Under the pieces are notes generated by a model, which saw only the letters and a program-made list of their open reading frames with translations, had not been told where the DNA came from and made no database searches. A DNA stretch of 9,650 nucleotides from NCBI GenBank assembly GCA_007571115.1, contig RKSA01000201.1:1-9650 (forward strand), given 5' to 3'. The stretch comes from Gammaproteobacteria bacterium. Lineage in GTDB: Bacteria > Pseudomonadota > Gammaproteobacteria > Pseudomonadales > Pseudohongiellaceae. A program made the position numbers and the translations under genes. This document shows, piece by piece, positions 1 through 5,560 of this stretch (the first letter of the stretch is position 1; each line of letters opens with the position of its first letter).

Positions 1-43
1 AGATGGCGGACGGACGATTCAAGCCTTTTGCTCCCCTGCTCAT
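1..43 (-). CDS. possible start of a divergent gene, partial
   Basis: An ATG at 43-41 on the minus strand opens 14 codons, MSRGAKGLNRPSAI, which run off the left edge without a stop. A GAGGAG Shine-Dalgarno match at 56-51 lies seven bases upstream, which is good spacing. The fragment is too short to assign a family. Competing readings exist. On the plus strand, frame 3 gives a 25-codon peptide (3-80), and frame 2 is open from base 2 to a TGA at 191-193 that overlaps the next start codon, so the tail of an upstream plus-strand gene is also possible. The call rests only on the ribosome-binding site and the open frame. Confidence 0.3.
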   Translation of the reverse strand, partial: MSRGAKGLNRPSAI

Positions 44-130
44 GCTGCTGCTCCTCGAACGCGAGAATTGGAAAACCTAGAGAATGGCCGAAAGCTTGCT
101 CCGTTGCAATCGGCTTGCGCGTCCTGGCGA

Positions 131-159
131 TTCGCATTCGGCGCTTCGAGCGTTATCAT
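131..159 (+). promoter_or_regulatory. candidate sigma70-type promoter for the deacylase lipoprotein
   Basis: TTCGCA (131-136; 4 of 6 matches to TTGACA) and TATCAT (154-159; 5 of 6 matches to TATAAT) are separated by exactly 17 bases. Transcription would start near 166, leaving a leader of about 24 bases before the ATG at 190. If real, this promoter supports the 190 start and may drive the three plus-strand genes together. It was found by eye and is not proven. Confidence 0.35.
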
Positions 160-189
160 GGCGACTCTGCCTCATCCGGAACCCCTGCC

Positions 190-1905
190 ATGAACATCCA
201 GCTTCCTTCGCGACTCTTTCTCTCGAAGCTCTTTCTCTCGAAACTTTCGGCGCTGCCGCTTGGCGGCCTGCTCGTCGCCCTGCTCGCCGCCTGCCAGCCC
301 GATCATGACGTGCTCATCAGCAACGGCCTGATTCTCGATGGCAACGGCGGCACTCCATACGTCGCGGATATCGCCATCAGCGGAGACCGCATCACGGCCA
401 TCGGCGAACTCGAGGGAAGCGCTGCCATCGTCATCGACGCCGAAGGGCTTGCGGTCGCTCCCGGCTTCATCAACATGCTCAGTTGGGCGACCAAGTCGCT
501 GCTCATCGACGGTCGCGGCCAAGGCAACATCCGCCAGGGGGTGACCCTCGAAGTGTTCGGCGAAGGCCGCTCCGAAGGCCCTTTGAGCGAAGCGATGCAG
601 GCCGACTACGACCCTCGCTGGGCCGGCGAGTGGACGACGCTCGGCGAATACCTCGAATTCATGGTCGAAAAGGGAGTCTCTCCGAACGTTGCCTCCTTCG
701 TCGGCGCCACCACGGTTCGCGTCCACGAACTCGGCTACGAGGACCGCCCCCCCGAACCCGACGAACTCGAACGCATGCGCGAGCTAGTCCGCGAGGCCAT
801 GGAGGAAGGCGCCCTGGGCCTCGGCACCTCGCTCATCTATGCACCGGCGTTCTACGCGAGCACCGAGGAACTCGTCGAGCTCGCCAAGGTTGCTGGCGAA
901 TATGGCGGCATGTACACCTCGCACTTGCGCAGCGAGGGCAACCGGCTGCTCGAATCCGTCGACGAGCTGATCCACATCGCCAGGGAAGCCAAGATCCCCG
1001 CCGAAATCTATCATCTGAAAATGGCCGGCCAGGAAAACTGGCACAAGTTCGACGAGGTCGTCGAGCGAGTCGAGGCGGCCCGCGCCGAAGGGCTGCGCAT
1101 CACCGCCAACATCTACACGTACACCGCCGGCTCGACGGGCCTCGATGCAGCGATGCCGCCCTGGGTCCAGGAAGGCGGCTACGAGGCTTGGGCCGAACGG
1201 CTGCAGGACGCGGAAATCCGCGCCCGGGTGCTCGAGGAAATGGTCGCTCGAACCGATGCATGGGAAAATCTGATGCTCGCCGCAGGTGCCGAAGGCACCT
1301 TGCTGGTCGGCTTCGAGAACCCCGAATTGCGCCGCTACGCCGGCATGACGCTAGCCGCAGTCGCCGTCGAGCGCGGCACGAGCGCTGCGGAGACCGCGAT
1401 CGACCTGGTCATCGAGGACGGCAGCCGCGTGCAGGTCGTCTATTTCCTCATGTCGGAGGAAAACGTCGCCAAGGGAATCGCCCTGCCCTGGGTCAGTTTT
1501 GGCTCCGACGCCGCATCGATGGCGCCCGAAGGCGAATTCCTCGACCGCATGACCCACCCGCGCGCCTATGGCAATTTCGCCCGCGTGCTCGGCAAGTACG
1601 CGCGCGACGAACAGGTCATCACCCTCGAGGACGCGATCCGCAAGCTGACCAAGCTGCCCGCAACGAACCTCGGCATCCGCGACCGCGGCGAACTGCGAGT
1701 CGGCAACTACGCCGACATCGCCATCTTCGACCCCGCCGCAGTGCAAGACCACGCCACCTACGACGACCCGCACCGCTATTCCACCGGAATGCACCACGTC
1801 CTCGTCAACGGCATCCCAGTCCTGCAAAACGGCGAACACACCGGCGCCCTCCCCGGCCAGGTAGTCCGCGGCCCCTGGGTGAGGCCCGATCGGCAAAGCC
1901 TTTGA
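190..1905 (+). CDS. N-acyl-D-amino-acid deacylase family lipoprotein (amidohydrolase superfamily)
   Basis: A 571-residue protein whose family hydrolyses N-acyl-D-amino acids or related amides. The start at 190 gives a lipoprotein signal with lipobox LAAC (Cys35), so the mature protein is probably membrane-anchored and faces the periplasm. The frame stays open upstream to base 1, but an earlier start would put about 54 unrelated residues before the signal. The Shine-Dalgarno site is weak (GGA near 177-179). The family layout is clear: an N-terminal beta segment (VLISNGLILDGNGG, 41-54), PGFI at 91-94, RQGVT at 115-119, TSHLRSEG at 243-250, IYHLKMAG at 273-280, FGSD at 437-440 and a C-terminal amidohydrolase tail (RVGNYADIAIFDP, 503-515). 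H245, H275 and D440 match the two histidines and the aspartate of D-aminoacylase. The HxH motif is replaced by L97-S98-W99, and the metal-binding cysteine region (GNCG in classical enzymes) reads GEGR at 124-127. From memory, a divergent clade of this family shares that PGFINMLSWA-type sequence, so it is probably a lineage trait and not decay. The substrate is unknown. Confidence 0.85.
   Translation: MNIQLPSRLFLSKLFLSKLSALPLGGLLVALLAACQPDHDVLISNGLILDGNGGTPYVADIAISGDRITAIGELEGSAAIVIDAEGLAVAPGFINMLSWATKSLLIDGRGQGNIRQGVTLEVFGEGRSEGPLSEAMQADYDPRWAGEWTTLGEYLEFMVEKGVSPNVASFVGATTVRVHELGYEDRPPEPDELERMRELVREAMEEGALGLGTSLIYAPAFYASTEELVELAKVAGEYGGMYTSHLRSEGNRLLESVDELIHIAREAKIPAEIYHLKMAGQENWHKFDEVVERVEAARAEGLRITANIYTYTAGSTGLDAAMPPWVQEGGYEAWAERLQDAEIRARVLEEMVARTDAWENLMLAAGAEGTLLVGFENPELRRYAGMTLAAVAVERGTSAAETAIDLVIEDGSRVQVVYFLMSEENVAKGIALPWVSFGSDAASMAPEGEFLDRMTHPRAYGNFARVLGKYARDEQVITLEDAIRKLTKLPATNLGIRDRGELRVGNYADIAIFDPAAVQDHATYDDPHRYSTGMHHVLVNGIPVLQNGEHTGALPGQVVRGPWVRPDRQSL
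214..243 (+). repeat. 15-bp tandem duplication inside the signal peptide
   Basis: CTCTTTCTCTCGAAG (214-228) is followed directly by the same 15 bases with one change at the last position (229-243). The result is a repeated LFLSK in the signal peptide (residues 10-14 and 15-19). The unit is a multiple of three, so gain or loss keeps the frame and changes only the length of the N-region ahead of the hydrophobic core. Confidence 0.8.
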
Positions 1906-1920
1906 CGAGGTAGCAAAGAC

Positions 1921-2148
1921 ATGAACACTCCCAACACTGTTTGCCGGATTTGTGGCGAAGGGTATCTGCGCGCGAAGGTTGATCAAAACTGCGTCGAATA
2001 CAGAGGGCGGCGCACGAAACTTGATTGCGAATACTCGGTCTGCGATGCCTGTGGAAGCGATCAGGCGAATGCGGGACAGCTTCGCCGCAACAAGCGCGCC
2101 ATGATGGCCTTCCGCAAGCAGGTGGGCAAGCTGCTTGCGGATGCCTAG
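1921..2148 (+). CDS. MqsA/YgiT-type zinc-finger protein, truncated before the HTH domain
   Basis: A 75-residue protein with two CxxC pairs, C8-C11 and C41-C44, spaced like the four zinc-binding cysteines of the MqsA (YgiT) antitoxin N-terminal domain. The segment VEYRGRRTKLD (25-35) matches the VEYRGR-type strand of MqsA proteins. The end, MAFRKQVGKLLADA (62-75), corresponds to the linker where full-length MqsA (about 130 residues) continues into an HTH_XRE domain. Here a TAG ends it, so the DNA-binding half is missing. Two extra cysteines occur at C24 and C36. A GAGGT site (1907-1911) lies nine bases before the ATG, and the gap to the upstream stop is 15 bases, so co-transcription with the deacylase is likely. 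No MqsR- or DUF4258-type toxin gene is adjacent. In MqsA the N-terminal domain binds the toxin and the C-terminal domain binds DNA. This protein could keep only protein binding, or it could be a relic. The domain call is firm; the role is unknown. Confidence 0.8.
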   Translation: MNTPNTVCRICGEGYLRAKVDQNCVEYRGRRTKLDCEYSVCDACGSDQANAGQLRRNKRAMMAFRKQVGKLLADA

Positions 2149-2217
2149 ATGCGGATCGCGCGAGAGGAATCGGAGCAAACCATGGAGATTGAGGAAAGCG
2201 GCGATGCAATGGGCTGA
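2149..2217 (+). other. 22-codon in-frame extension after the zinc-finger stop codon
   Basis: An ATG directly follows the TAG of the zinc-finger gene, in the same frame, and opens 22 codons ending at TGA 2215-2217. This overlaps the first codons of the next gene at 2204. It could be a coupling peptide that carries ribosomes to the downstream start, an amber read-through tail, or a remnant of the lost antitoxin C-terminus. The peptide (MRIAREESEQTMEIEESGDAMG, split here at 2149-2181 and 2182-2214) shows no convincing helix-turn-helix similarity. Confidence 0.3.
2191..2196 (+). promoter_or_regulatory. ribosome-binding site that fixes the AlbA_2 gene start
   Basis: GAGGAA lies seven bases before the ATG at 2204. 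Earlier in-frame starts (TTG 2135, ATG 2141) overlap the zinc-finger gene and would add about 22 residues of arginine-rich sequence with no family match, so 2204 is preferred. Confidence 0.6.
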
Positions 2218-3379
2218 GGTGCTGCGGCGAATTGATGGGGGCGAGGATCAGGCTACCGAGTTCAAGCGTGGCTTGGGCGACCTCGGGGGCATCGGCAGGA
2301 CGCTTTGCGCATTTGCCAATGGCGATGGCGGGCTGCTGATTCTCGGCGTTGACGATGCTGGCGCGATCATTGGCGTCAGGGAAGCGCCGGATCGCGTCCA
2401 GGAGCGCCTTGCCAGCTTTCTGCACAGCGGGTGCAGCCGACCGGTATCGGCGACCTGCGGACGCCACCGCAGCGAGTCGGGCTGGGTGCATTGGGTCGCG
2501 GTGCCACGCCATTTGCGCGGCTACGAGCCGTTCAGTCACGATGGCCGTTTCTGGCTGCGGCGATCAAGAGCGACGGTTGCGCCGTCGCCTTCGGAATTGC
2601 AGGAGCTGCTCAACGCCTTCGGGCTGGCGCTCACCGAAAAGCAGGTCATCGCCTCGGCCTCTCCGGAAGACATCGCCATGGGGGCATTCCGCTCCTTCAT
2701 GCGCGACTGGGGGCGAGAACTCGAGGACTTGCCGCAGCCGAAGCTCGAGGACGACCTGCGAAACACCAATGTCTGCGGCATGCTCGACGGCGAGCTCCGG
2801 CCCACGCTATACGGGCTTGCGCACTTCGGGCTCGATTTTCAGGCGCATCCGCATACCTCCTGCCTGTTCATCCAGTGCGCCGCGTACGCGGGGACCGACC
2901 GCGCGTCAAGCGTGTTGAGCGCTGCGGATGCAAAAGGCCGCCTGAGCGATCAGGTCAAGCAGGCGATGGGCTGGTTCCGCAGCCTCGGGCACGGCGAGCG
3001 GTATTCGGGACTGTACCGCGAGGACATTCCGCTGGTGCCCGATGCGGTGATCCGCGAAGCCCTGGTGAATGCCGTCATACACCGAAGCTACGCGATTACC
3101 GGCGCCAGCGTGATGCTCGAAGTGTTTTCCGACCGTGTCGACATCACCAGCCCCGGAACCTTGCCGAACCACATGACTGCGGAAGAGGCCCGCTCCGGCG
3201 GCGCCGTCCGCTCGCGCAACGAACTCATCGCCACCGCGATGGTGGTGCTCGGCATGATGGAGCGGCGCGGCCGCGGCTGGCTGCTCATGCGCCGCGCCAT
3301 GCGCGAGTTCAACGGCACCGAACCCGAGCTCGTCAACAGCACCGGCGGCGACTATGTTCGCGTGACGATCCGCTTATGA
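2204..3379 (+). CDS. AlbA_2 (Schlafen-type) and RecG-like/HATPase_c_4 domain protein
   Basis: A 391-residue protein of the COG2865 type, a putative transcriptional regulator or ATPase that is cytoplasmic with no signal or membrane segment. The N-terminal AlbA_2 domain spans about residues 12-130. It has the typical acidic start ending in TEFKR (18-22), then FANGDGGLLILGVDD (37-51), and the FWLRR segment near 116-120. A middle region (about 140-275) shows no recognised motif. The C-terminal RecG-like/HATPase_c_4 domain (about 276-391) has IREALVNAVIHRSY (283-296), in which N289 and H293 match the family N-box, followed by FSDRVDITSPGTLPN (308-322) and the glycine motif RGRG (355-358). Family members bind nucleic acid through AlbA_2 and are thought to bind ATP through the C-terminal domain; some sit in toxin-antitoxin or defence loci. 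Here the gene lies 55 bases after the truncated MqsA-like gene, probably in one transcript. A DNA-binding protein directly after an antitoxin half that has lost its own DNA-binding domain suggests a shared role, which is inference. Confidence 0.85.
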   Translation: MQWAEVLRRIDGGEDQATEFKRGLGDLGGIGRTLCAFANGDGGLLILGVDDAGAIIGVREAPDRVQERLASFLHSGCSRPVSATCGRHRSESGWVHWVAVPRHLRGYEPFSHDGRFWLRRSRATVAPSPSELQELLNAFGLALTEKQVIASASPEDIAMGAFRSFMRDWGRELEDLPQPKLEDDLRNTNVCGMLDGELRPTLYGLAHFGLDFQAHPHTSCLFIQCAAYAGTDRASSVLSAADAKGRLSDQVKQAMGWFRSLGHGERYSGLYREDIPLVPDAVIREALVNAVIHRSYAITGASVMLEVFSDRVDITSPGTLPNHMTAEEARSGGAVRSRNELIATAMVVLGMMERRGRGWLLMRRAMREFNGTEPELVNSTGGDYVRVTIRL

Positions 3380-3428
3380 TCGGGCCGAACGGTCATTTGA
3401 CGCGGCATTGCGGCCTCGTGGCGGACTT

Positions 3429-3455
3429 TCTCGGCGAGCAGCTTTTGCGCCGAGA
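3429..3455. terminator. hairpin between convergent genes, possible terminator
   Basis: TCTCGGCG (3429-3436) and CGCCGAGA (3448-3455) form a perfect 8-bp GC-rich stem around an 11-base loop. It sits in the 88-base gap (3380-3467) between the convergent AlbA_2 and porin genes, the expected place for a bidirectional terminator. Neither side has a clear T-run, so it is not a classical intrinsic terminator. Nothing else was seen in this gap. Confidence 0.35.
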
Positions 3456-3467
3456 GAACTGCCTTCG

Positions 3468-4139
3468 TCAAAACGTCTTGCCGATCGTGAAGACGAGGGC
3501 CTGGCTTGCGGCGGGCTTGCCTGCCGAGTCGAACTGGCCGTTGCCTTCGCCGAATTCGTCACTGCTGAAAATCGCCGCGATGCCGAGATCGATCTCGCTG
3601 ACGCTGAGGCCATAGCCGAGCTCGAGGTAGTTGCCGGCGAAATCGCCGCCGAAGCTGCCGAAGGTTCCGTAGAGGCCGTTCCCGTCGCTCAGCGTTGCCG
3701 CGAGGAAGCTGTAGTCCTGCTTGGGGCCGCCGAAGTTGTCGTAGCTGCCGAACGAGCATTCGATGCCAAGCAGGCCGTAGCCGAGGTTGAGGTTGAGTTC
3801 CTCGTAGGTGTCGTCGAAATCGCCAGTGTAGTAGTAGCCGGTGAAGCCGAAGCTTGCACTGAAGCCGGCTTCGGTCTCGATGCCGTAGCCAAGATAGCCG
3901 TCGACTTCGAGGCCGTCGCCGACGTCGGCAGTCCAGCCGCCGGCGTAGAAGCCTCCCGAGGAAAAGTCGACCCCGGCGCTGGCCGATGACTGCTTCTGCA
4001 GCAGGCCGCGGTAGTGGTACTCGGAAGCCCAGCCGATATTGAAGGAAATCTCCTGGGCCTTGGCGGCGCTAGCCAGCGCAGATGCGCAAAACAGCAGGGC
4101 TGCGGGCGCGAGATGTGTGACGGGACTGATCTTGCTCAT
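3468..4139 (-). CDS. TorF family putative porin (outer-membrane beta-barrel)
   Basis: A 223-residue outer-membrane protein of the TorF/Gcw_chp family. It has a Sec signal peptide with a hydrophobic core at about residues 9-26 and a probable cleavage site AKA|QE (26-28). The mature start, FNIGWASEYHYRGL (33-46), is the family hallmark strand, followed by GVDFSSGGFYAGGW (56-69) and VDGYLGYG (79-86). The rest is alternating aromatic and glycine-rich strands, ending in a C-terminal phenylalanine as expected for Bam-inserted barrels. The start at 4139 is preferred because GGAGG lies five bases upstream and the signal follows directly. A start at 4220 would add 27 non-signal residues. A single cysteine (C128) in the mature barrel is unusual for a porin. 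The gene lies 77 bases after the 442-residue amidohydrolase gene on the same strand and may be the last gene of that operon. The family's transported substrate is not established. Confidence 0.88.
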   Translation of the reverse strand: MSKISPVTHLAPAALLFCASALASAAKAQEISFNIGWASEYHYRGLLQKQSSASAGVDFSSGGFYAGGWTADVGDGLEVDGYLGYGIETEAGFSASFGFTGYYYTGDFDDTYEELNLNLGYGLLGIECSFGSYDNFGGPKQDYSFLAATLSDGNGLYGTFGSFGGDFAGNYLELGYGLSVSEIDLGIAAIFSSDEFGEGNGQFDSAGKPAASQALVFTIGKTF

Positions 4140-4144
4140 CGCTT

Positions 4145-4149
4145 CCTCC
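4145..4149 (-). promoter_or_regulatory. ribosome-binding site of the porin gene
   Basis: GGAGG (minus strand) is five bases before the ATG at 4139. It decides in favour of the short form carrying the signal peptide at its N-terminus. Confidence 0.7.
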
Positions 4150-4175
4150 ACGTTGCATTGGCTCTTCCATGGATT

Positions 4176-4190
4176 GCGCCTTGCTGGCGC
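4176..4190 (-). other. small hairpin in the porin leader
   Basis: A perfect 5-bp GCGCC/GGCGC stem (4176-4180 with 4186-4190) around a five-base loop lies in the 77-base gap between the amidohydrolase stop and the porin start. On the minus strand no T-run follows, so it is not a clear terminator for the upstream gene. It could be an mRNA processing or attenuation structure, or chance. A TTGC-rich stretch (about 4196-4213) lies next to it. No promoter was recognised in the gap. Confidence 0.3.
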
Positions 4191-4216
4191 TCTTTCTTGC
4201 TTGCTAGCTTGCTCCC

Positions 4217-5545
4217 TCACTCCGCTTCGCTGGCATATTTGTCGCGGAAGCGCTCGTGGAGCTGCTGCTGCATTCCGAACAGGTCGATGTCGCGGCCCTG
4301 GATGTAGGCGCCGAGCACCTGGCTGGTGCGCATGTCGAGGGCGTCGCCGAGGGAGATGAACATCGTCGCGTCCTTGCCGGCCTCGAGGGAGCCGACCCGG
4401 TCATCGATGCCGAGAATTCGCGCATTGTTCAAGGTGACGAGTCCGAGCGCTGCCTCGCGGTCGAGGCCGTGGGCCGCTGCCGTTCCCGCATAGAAGGGAA
4501 GGTTGCGTTGCCGATGCAATTGCGTCGCGCCGCCGCCGATGCCAACTTGCAAGCCGGCCTGCTGCAAGAGGAACGGCATCCTGAACGGTGCGTCGACATC
4601 GTGCCATTCCATTCCCGGCAGCGAATGAACTCGCTCGTAGAGCACCGGAATCGATTCGGCAAGCAGCAGCTCCTTGACCTGCAAGGCTTCGAAGCCGCCG
4701 ACCAGGACGATGTCCTGAACGCCGTAGGAGCGGGCAAAACGGACTCCGCTGACGATTTCCCGCGCACCGTCGGCGTGTACGAACAGCTTGTCGTCGCCGC
4801 TGAACAGGCCCTGCATTGCTGCGAGATTGAGGTTGAGGGGCTCGCCGTCATAGCTCGCGGCATCGCGAAACAGGGCGTGAAGCGCTTCGACCTGGGTCTG
4901 GTAATCGTCGTTTTCCACCCGCTCGAAGCGGCCCGTTTCGGGATTGAACCTGTTGCGCTTGAAGCCGGGCCAGTGCAGATGCTGGCCGTCGTCGAGTTCG
5001 AGGGCTGCGTCCTCCCAGTTCCAGCCGTCGAGCATGAAGATCGAGGATCTGCCAGCCATAATGCCGCCCCGGGGAGTGACTTGCGCGGTAAGGATGCCGT
5101 TGAAGCGAGTCGCCGGGATCAATTCCGAATCGGTGTTGTAGGCGATCGCCGAGCGCACGCTGGCGTTGATTTCACCTTCCTCGAACACATCGTTGCTGGC
5201 GCGGACATTGCCGATCTCCGATAGCCCCAGGGTGCTGTTCGGCAATACCAGGCCGGGGTAGACGTGGCGGCCTTGCAAGTCGATCACGAGGTGCCCGGCG
5301 GTGTCGATGCCGTCGGCCTCCGAGCCCACTGCGGTAATCACTCCCGCATCGAAAGTGATGATGCCGTCATCGATGACCTCGCCATTGCCGACGTGAATCA
5401 CTGCGCCGACCAGGGCGATGGGCTCGGCCTGGGGTGGCGCCGGGGTCGGCGGCAAGGCTGCCGCGACGGTGGCGATCAGCCACAGCGCCAGGGCGCCAGC
5501 CATGGAACGGGAAATTTGCCTCAGTTTTTGCATCAGGTTTTGCAT
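4217..5545 (-). CDS. exported amidohydrolase-like protein lacking the HxH metal motif
   Basis: A 442-residue amidohydrolase-superfamily protein with an N-terminal export signal: basic residues at 8-13, a hydrophobic core at about 15-30, and cleavage probably near AAA (28-30). The N-terminal beta-sandwich strand (IALVGAVIHVGNG, 43-55) and the turn VYPGLVLPNSTLGLSEIG (95-112) are clear. In active relatives HxH follows PG(L/F)ID; here the positions read N103-S104-T105. FVHADG (255-260) keeps a histidine, but the usual aspartate loop reads IGGGATQ (336-342). The C-terminal signature (ALGLVTLNNARILGIDDRVGSLEAGKDA) spans 366-393. From memory, such PGL-containing proteins without HxH are common in Gammaproteobacteria and Sphingomonads, so the loss is probably clade-wide. 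It may be a non-catalytic partner or use another chemistry. The start is 13 bases after the stop of the 967-residue protein gene, and its ribosome-binding site overlaps that stop, so the two are probably translationally coupled. The start at 5545 is preferred; a duplicated ATG at 5533 is possible. Confidence 0.85.
   Translation of the reverse strand: MQNLMQKLRQISRSMAGALALWLIATVAAALPPTPAPPQAEPIALVGAVIHVGNGEVIDDGIITFDAGVITAVGSEADGIDTAGHLVIDLQGRHVYPGLVLPNSTLGLSEIGNVRASNDVFEEGEINASVRSAIAYNTDSELIPATRFNGILTAQVTPRGGIMAGRSSIFMLDGWNWEDAALELDDGQHLHWPGFKRNRFNPETGRFERVENDDYQTQVEALHALFRDAASYDGEPLNLNLAAMQGLFSGDDKLFVHADGAREIVSGVRFARSYGVQDIVLVGGFEALQVKELLLAESIPVLYERVHSLPGMEWHDVDAPFRMPFLLQQAGLQVGIGGGATQLHRQRNLPFYAGTAAAHGLDREAALGLVTLNNARILGIDDRVGSLEAGKDATMFISLGDALDMRTSQVLGAYIQGRDIDLFGMQQQLHERFRDKYASEAE
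5522..5545 (-). repeat. 12-bp tandem duplication carrying two start codons
   Basis: On the minus strand ATGCAAAACCTG (5545-5534) is followed directly by ATGCAAAAACTG (5533-5522), 11 of 12 bases identical. Both copies begin with an in-frame ATG, giving MQNLMQKL at the N-terminus. The second start lies 21 bases from the G-rich ribosome-binding site, so the first is probably the main one. Confidence 0.85.
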
Positions 5546-5554
5546 CGGCTTTTG

Positions 5555-5560
5555 CCCCCT
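5555..5560 (-). promoter_or_regulatory. ribosome-binding site overlapping the upstream stop codon
   Basis: AGGGGG (minus strand) shares its first two bases with the TAG stop (5561-5559) of the 967-residue protein gene and lies nine bases before the ATG at 5545. This arrangement fits termination-reinitiation between the two genes. Confidence 0.55.

Noticed and set aside
74..78. AACCT, a possible MqsA operator half-site upstream of the deacylase
   Set aside because: The MqsA operator is a palindrome of AACCT and AGGTT with a short spacer. No AGGTT follows, and a lone 5-mer is expected by chance.
28..189. An N-terminal extension of the deacylase lipoprotein
   Set aside because: It would bury the lipoprotein signal about 54 residues inside the protein, and it lies over the candidate promoter at 131-159.
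483..1913. A 476-codon plus-strand frame inside the deacylase gene
   Set aside because: The translation is extremely arginine- and proline-rich, typical of a shifted frame of a high-GC gene. The deacylase frame has clear family motifs.
1351..2539. Minus-strand open frames of 275 and 244 codons across the deacylase/zinc-finger/AlbA_2 junctions
   Set aside because: They overlap three plus-strand genes with clear motifs and carry no recognisable domain. I looked here for a missing toxin and found none that resembles MqsR or a DUF4258 protein.
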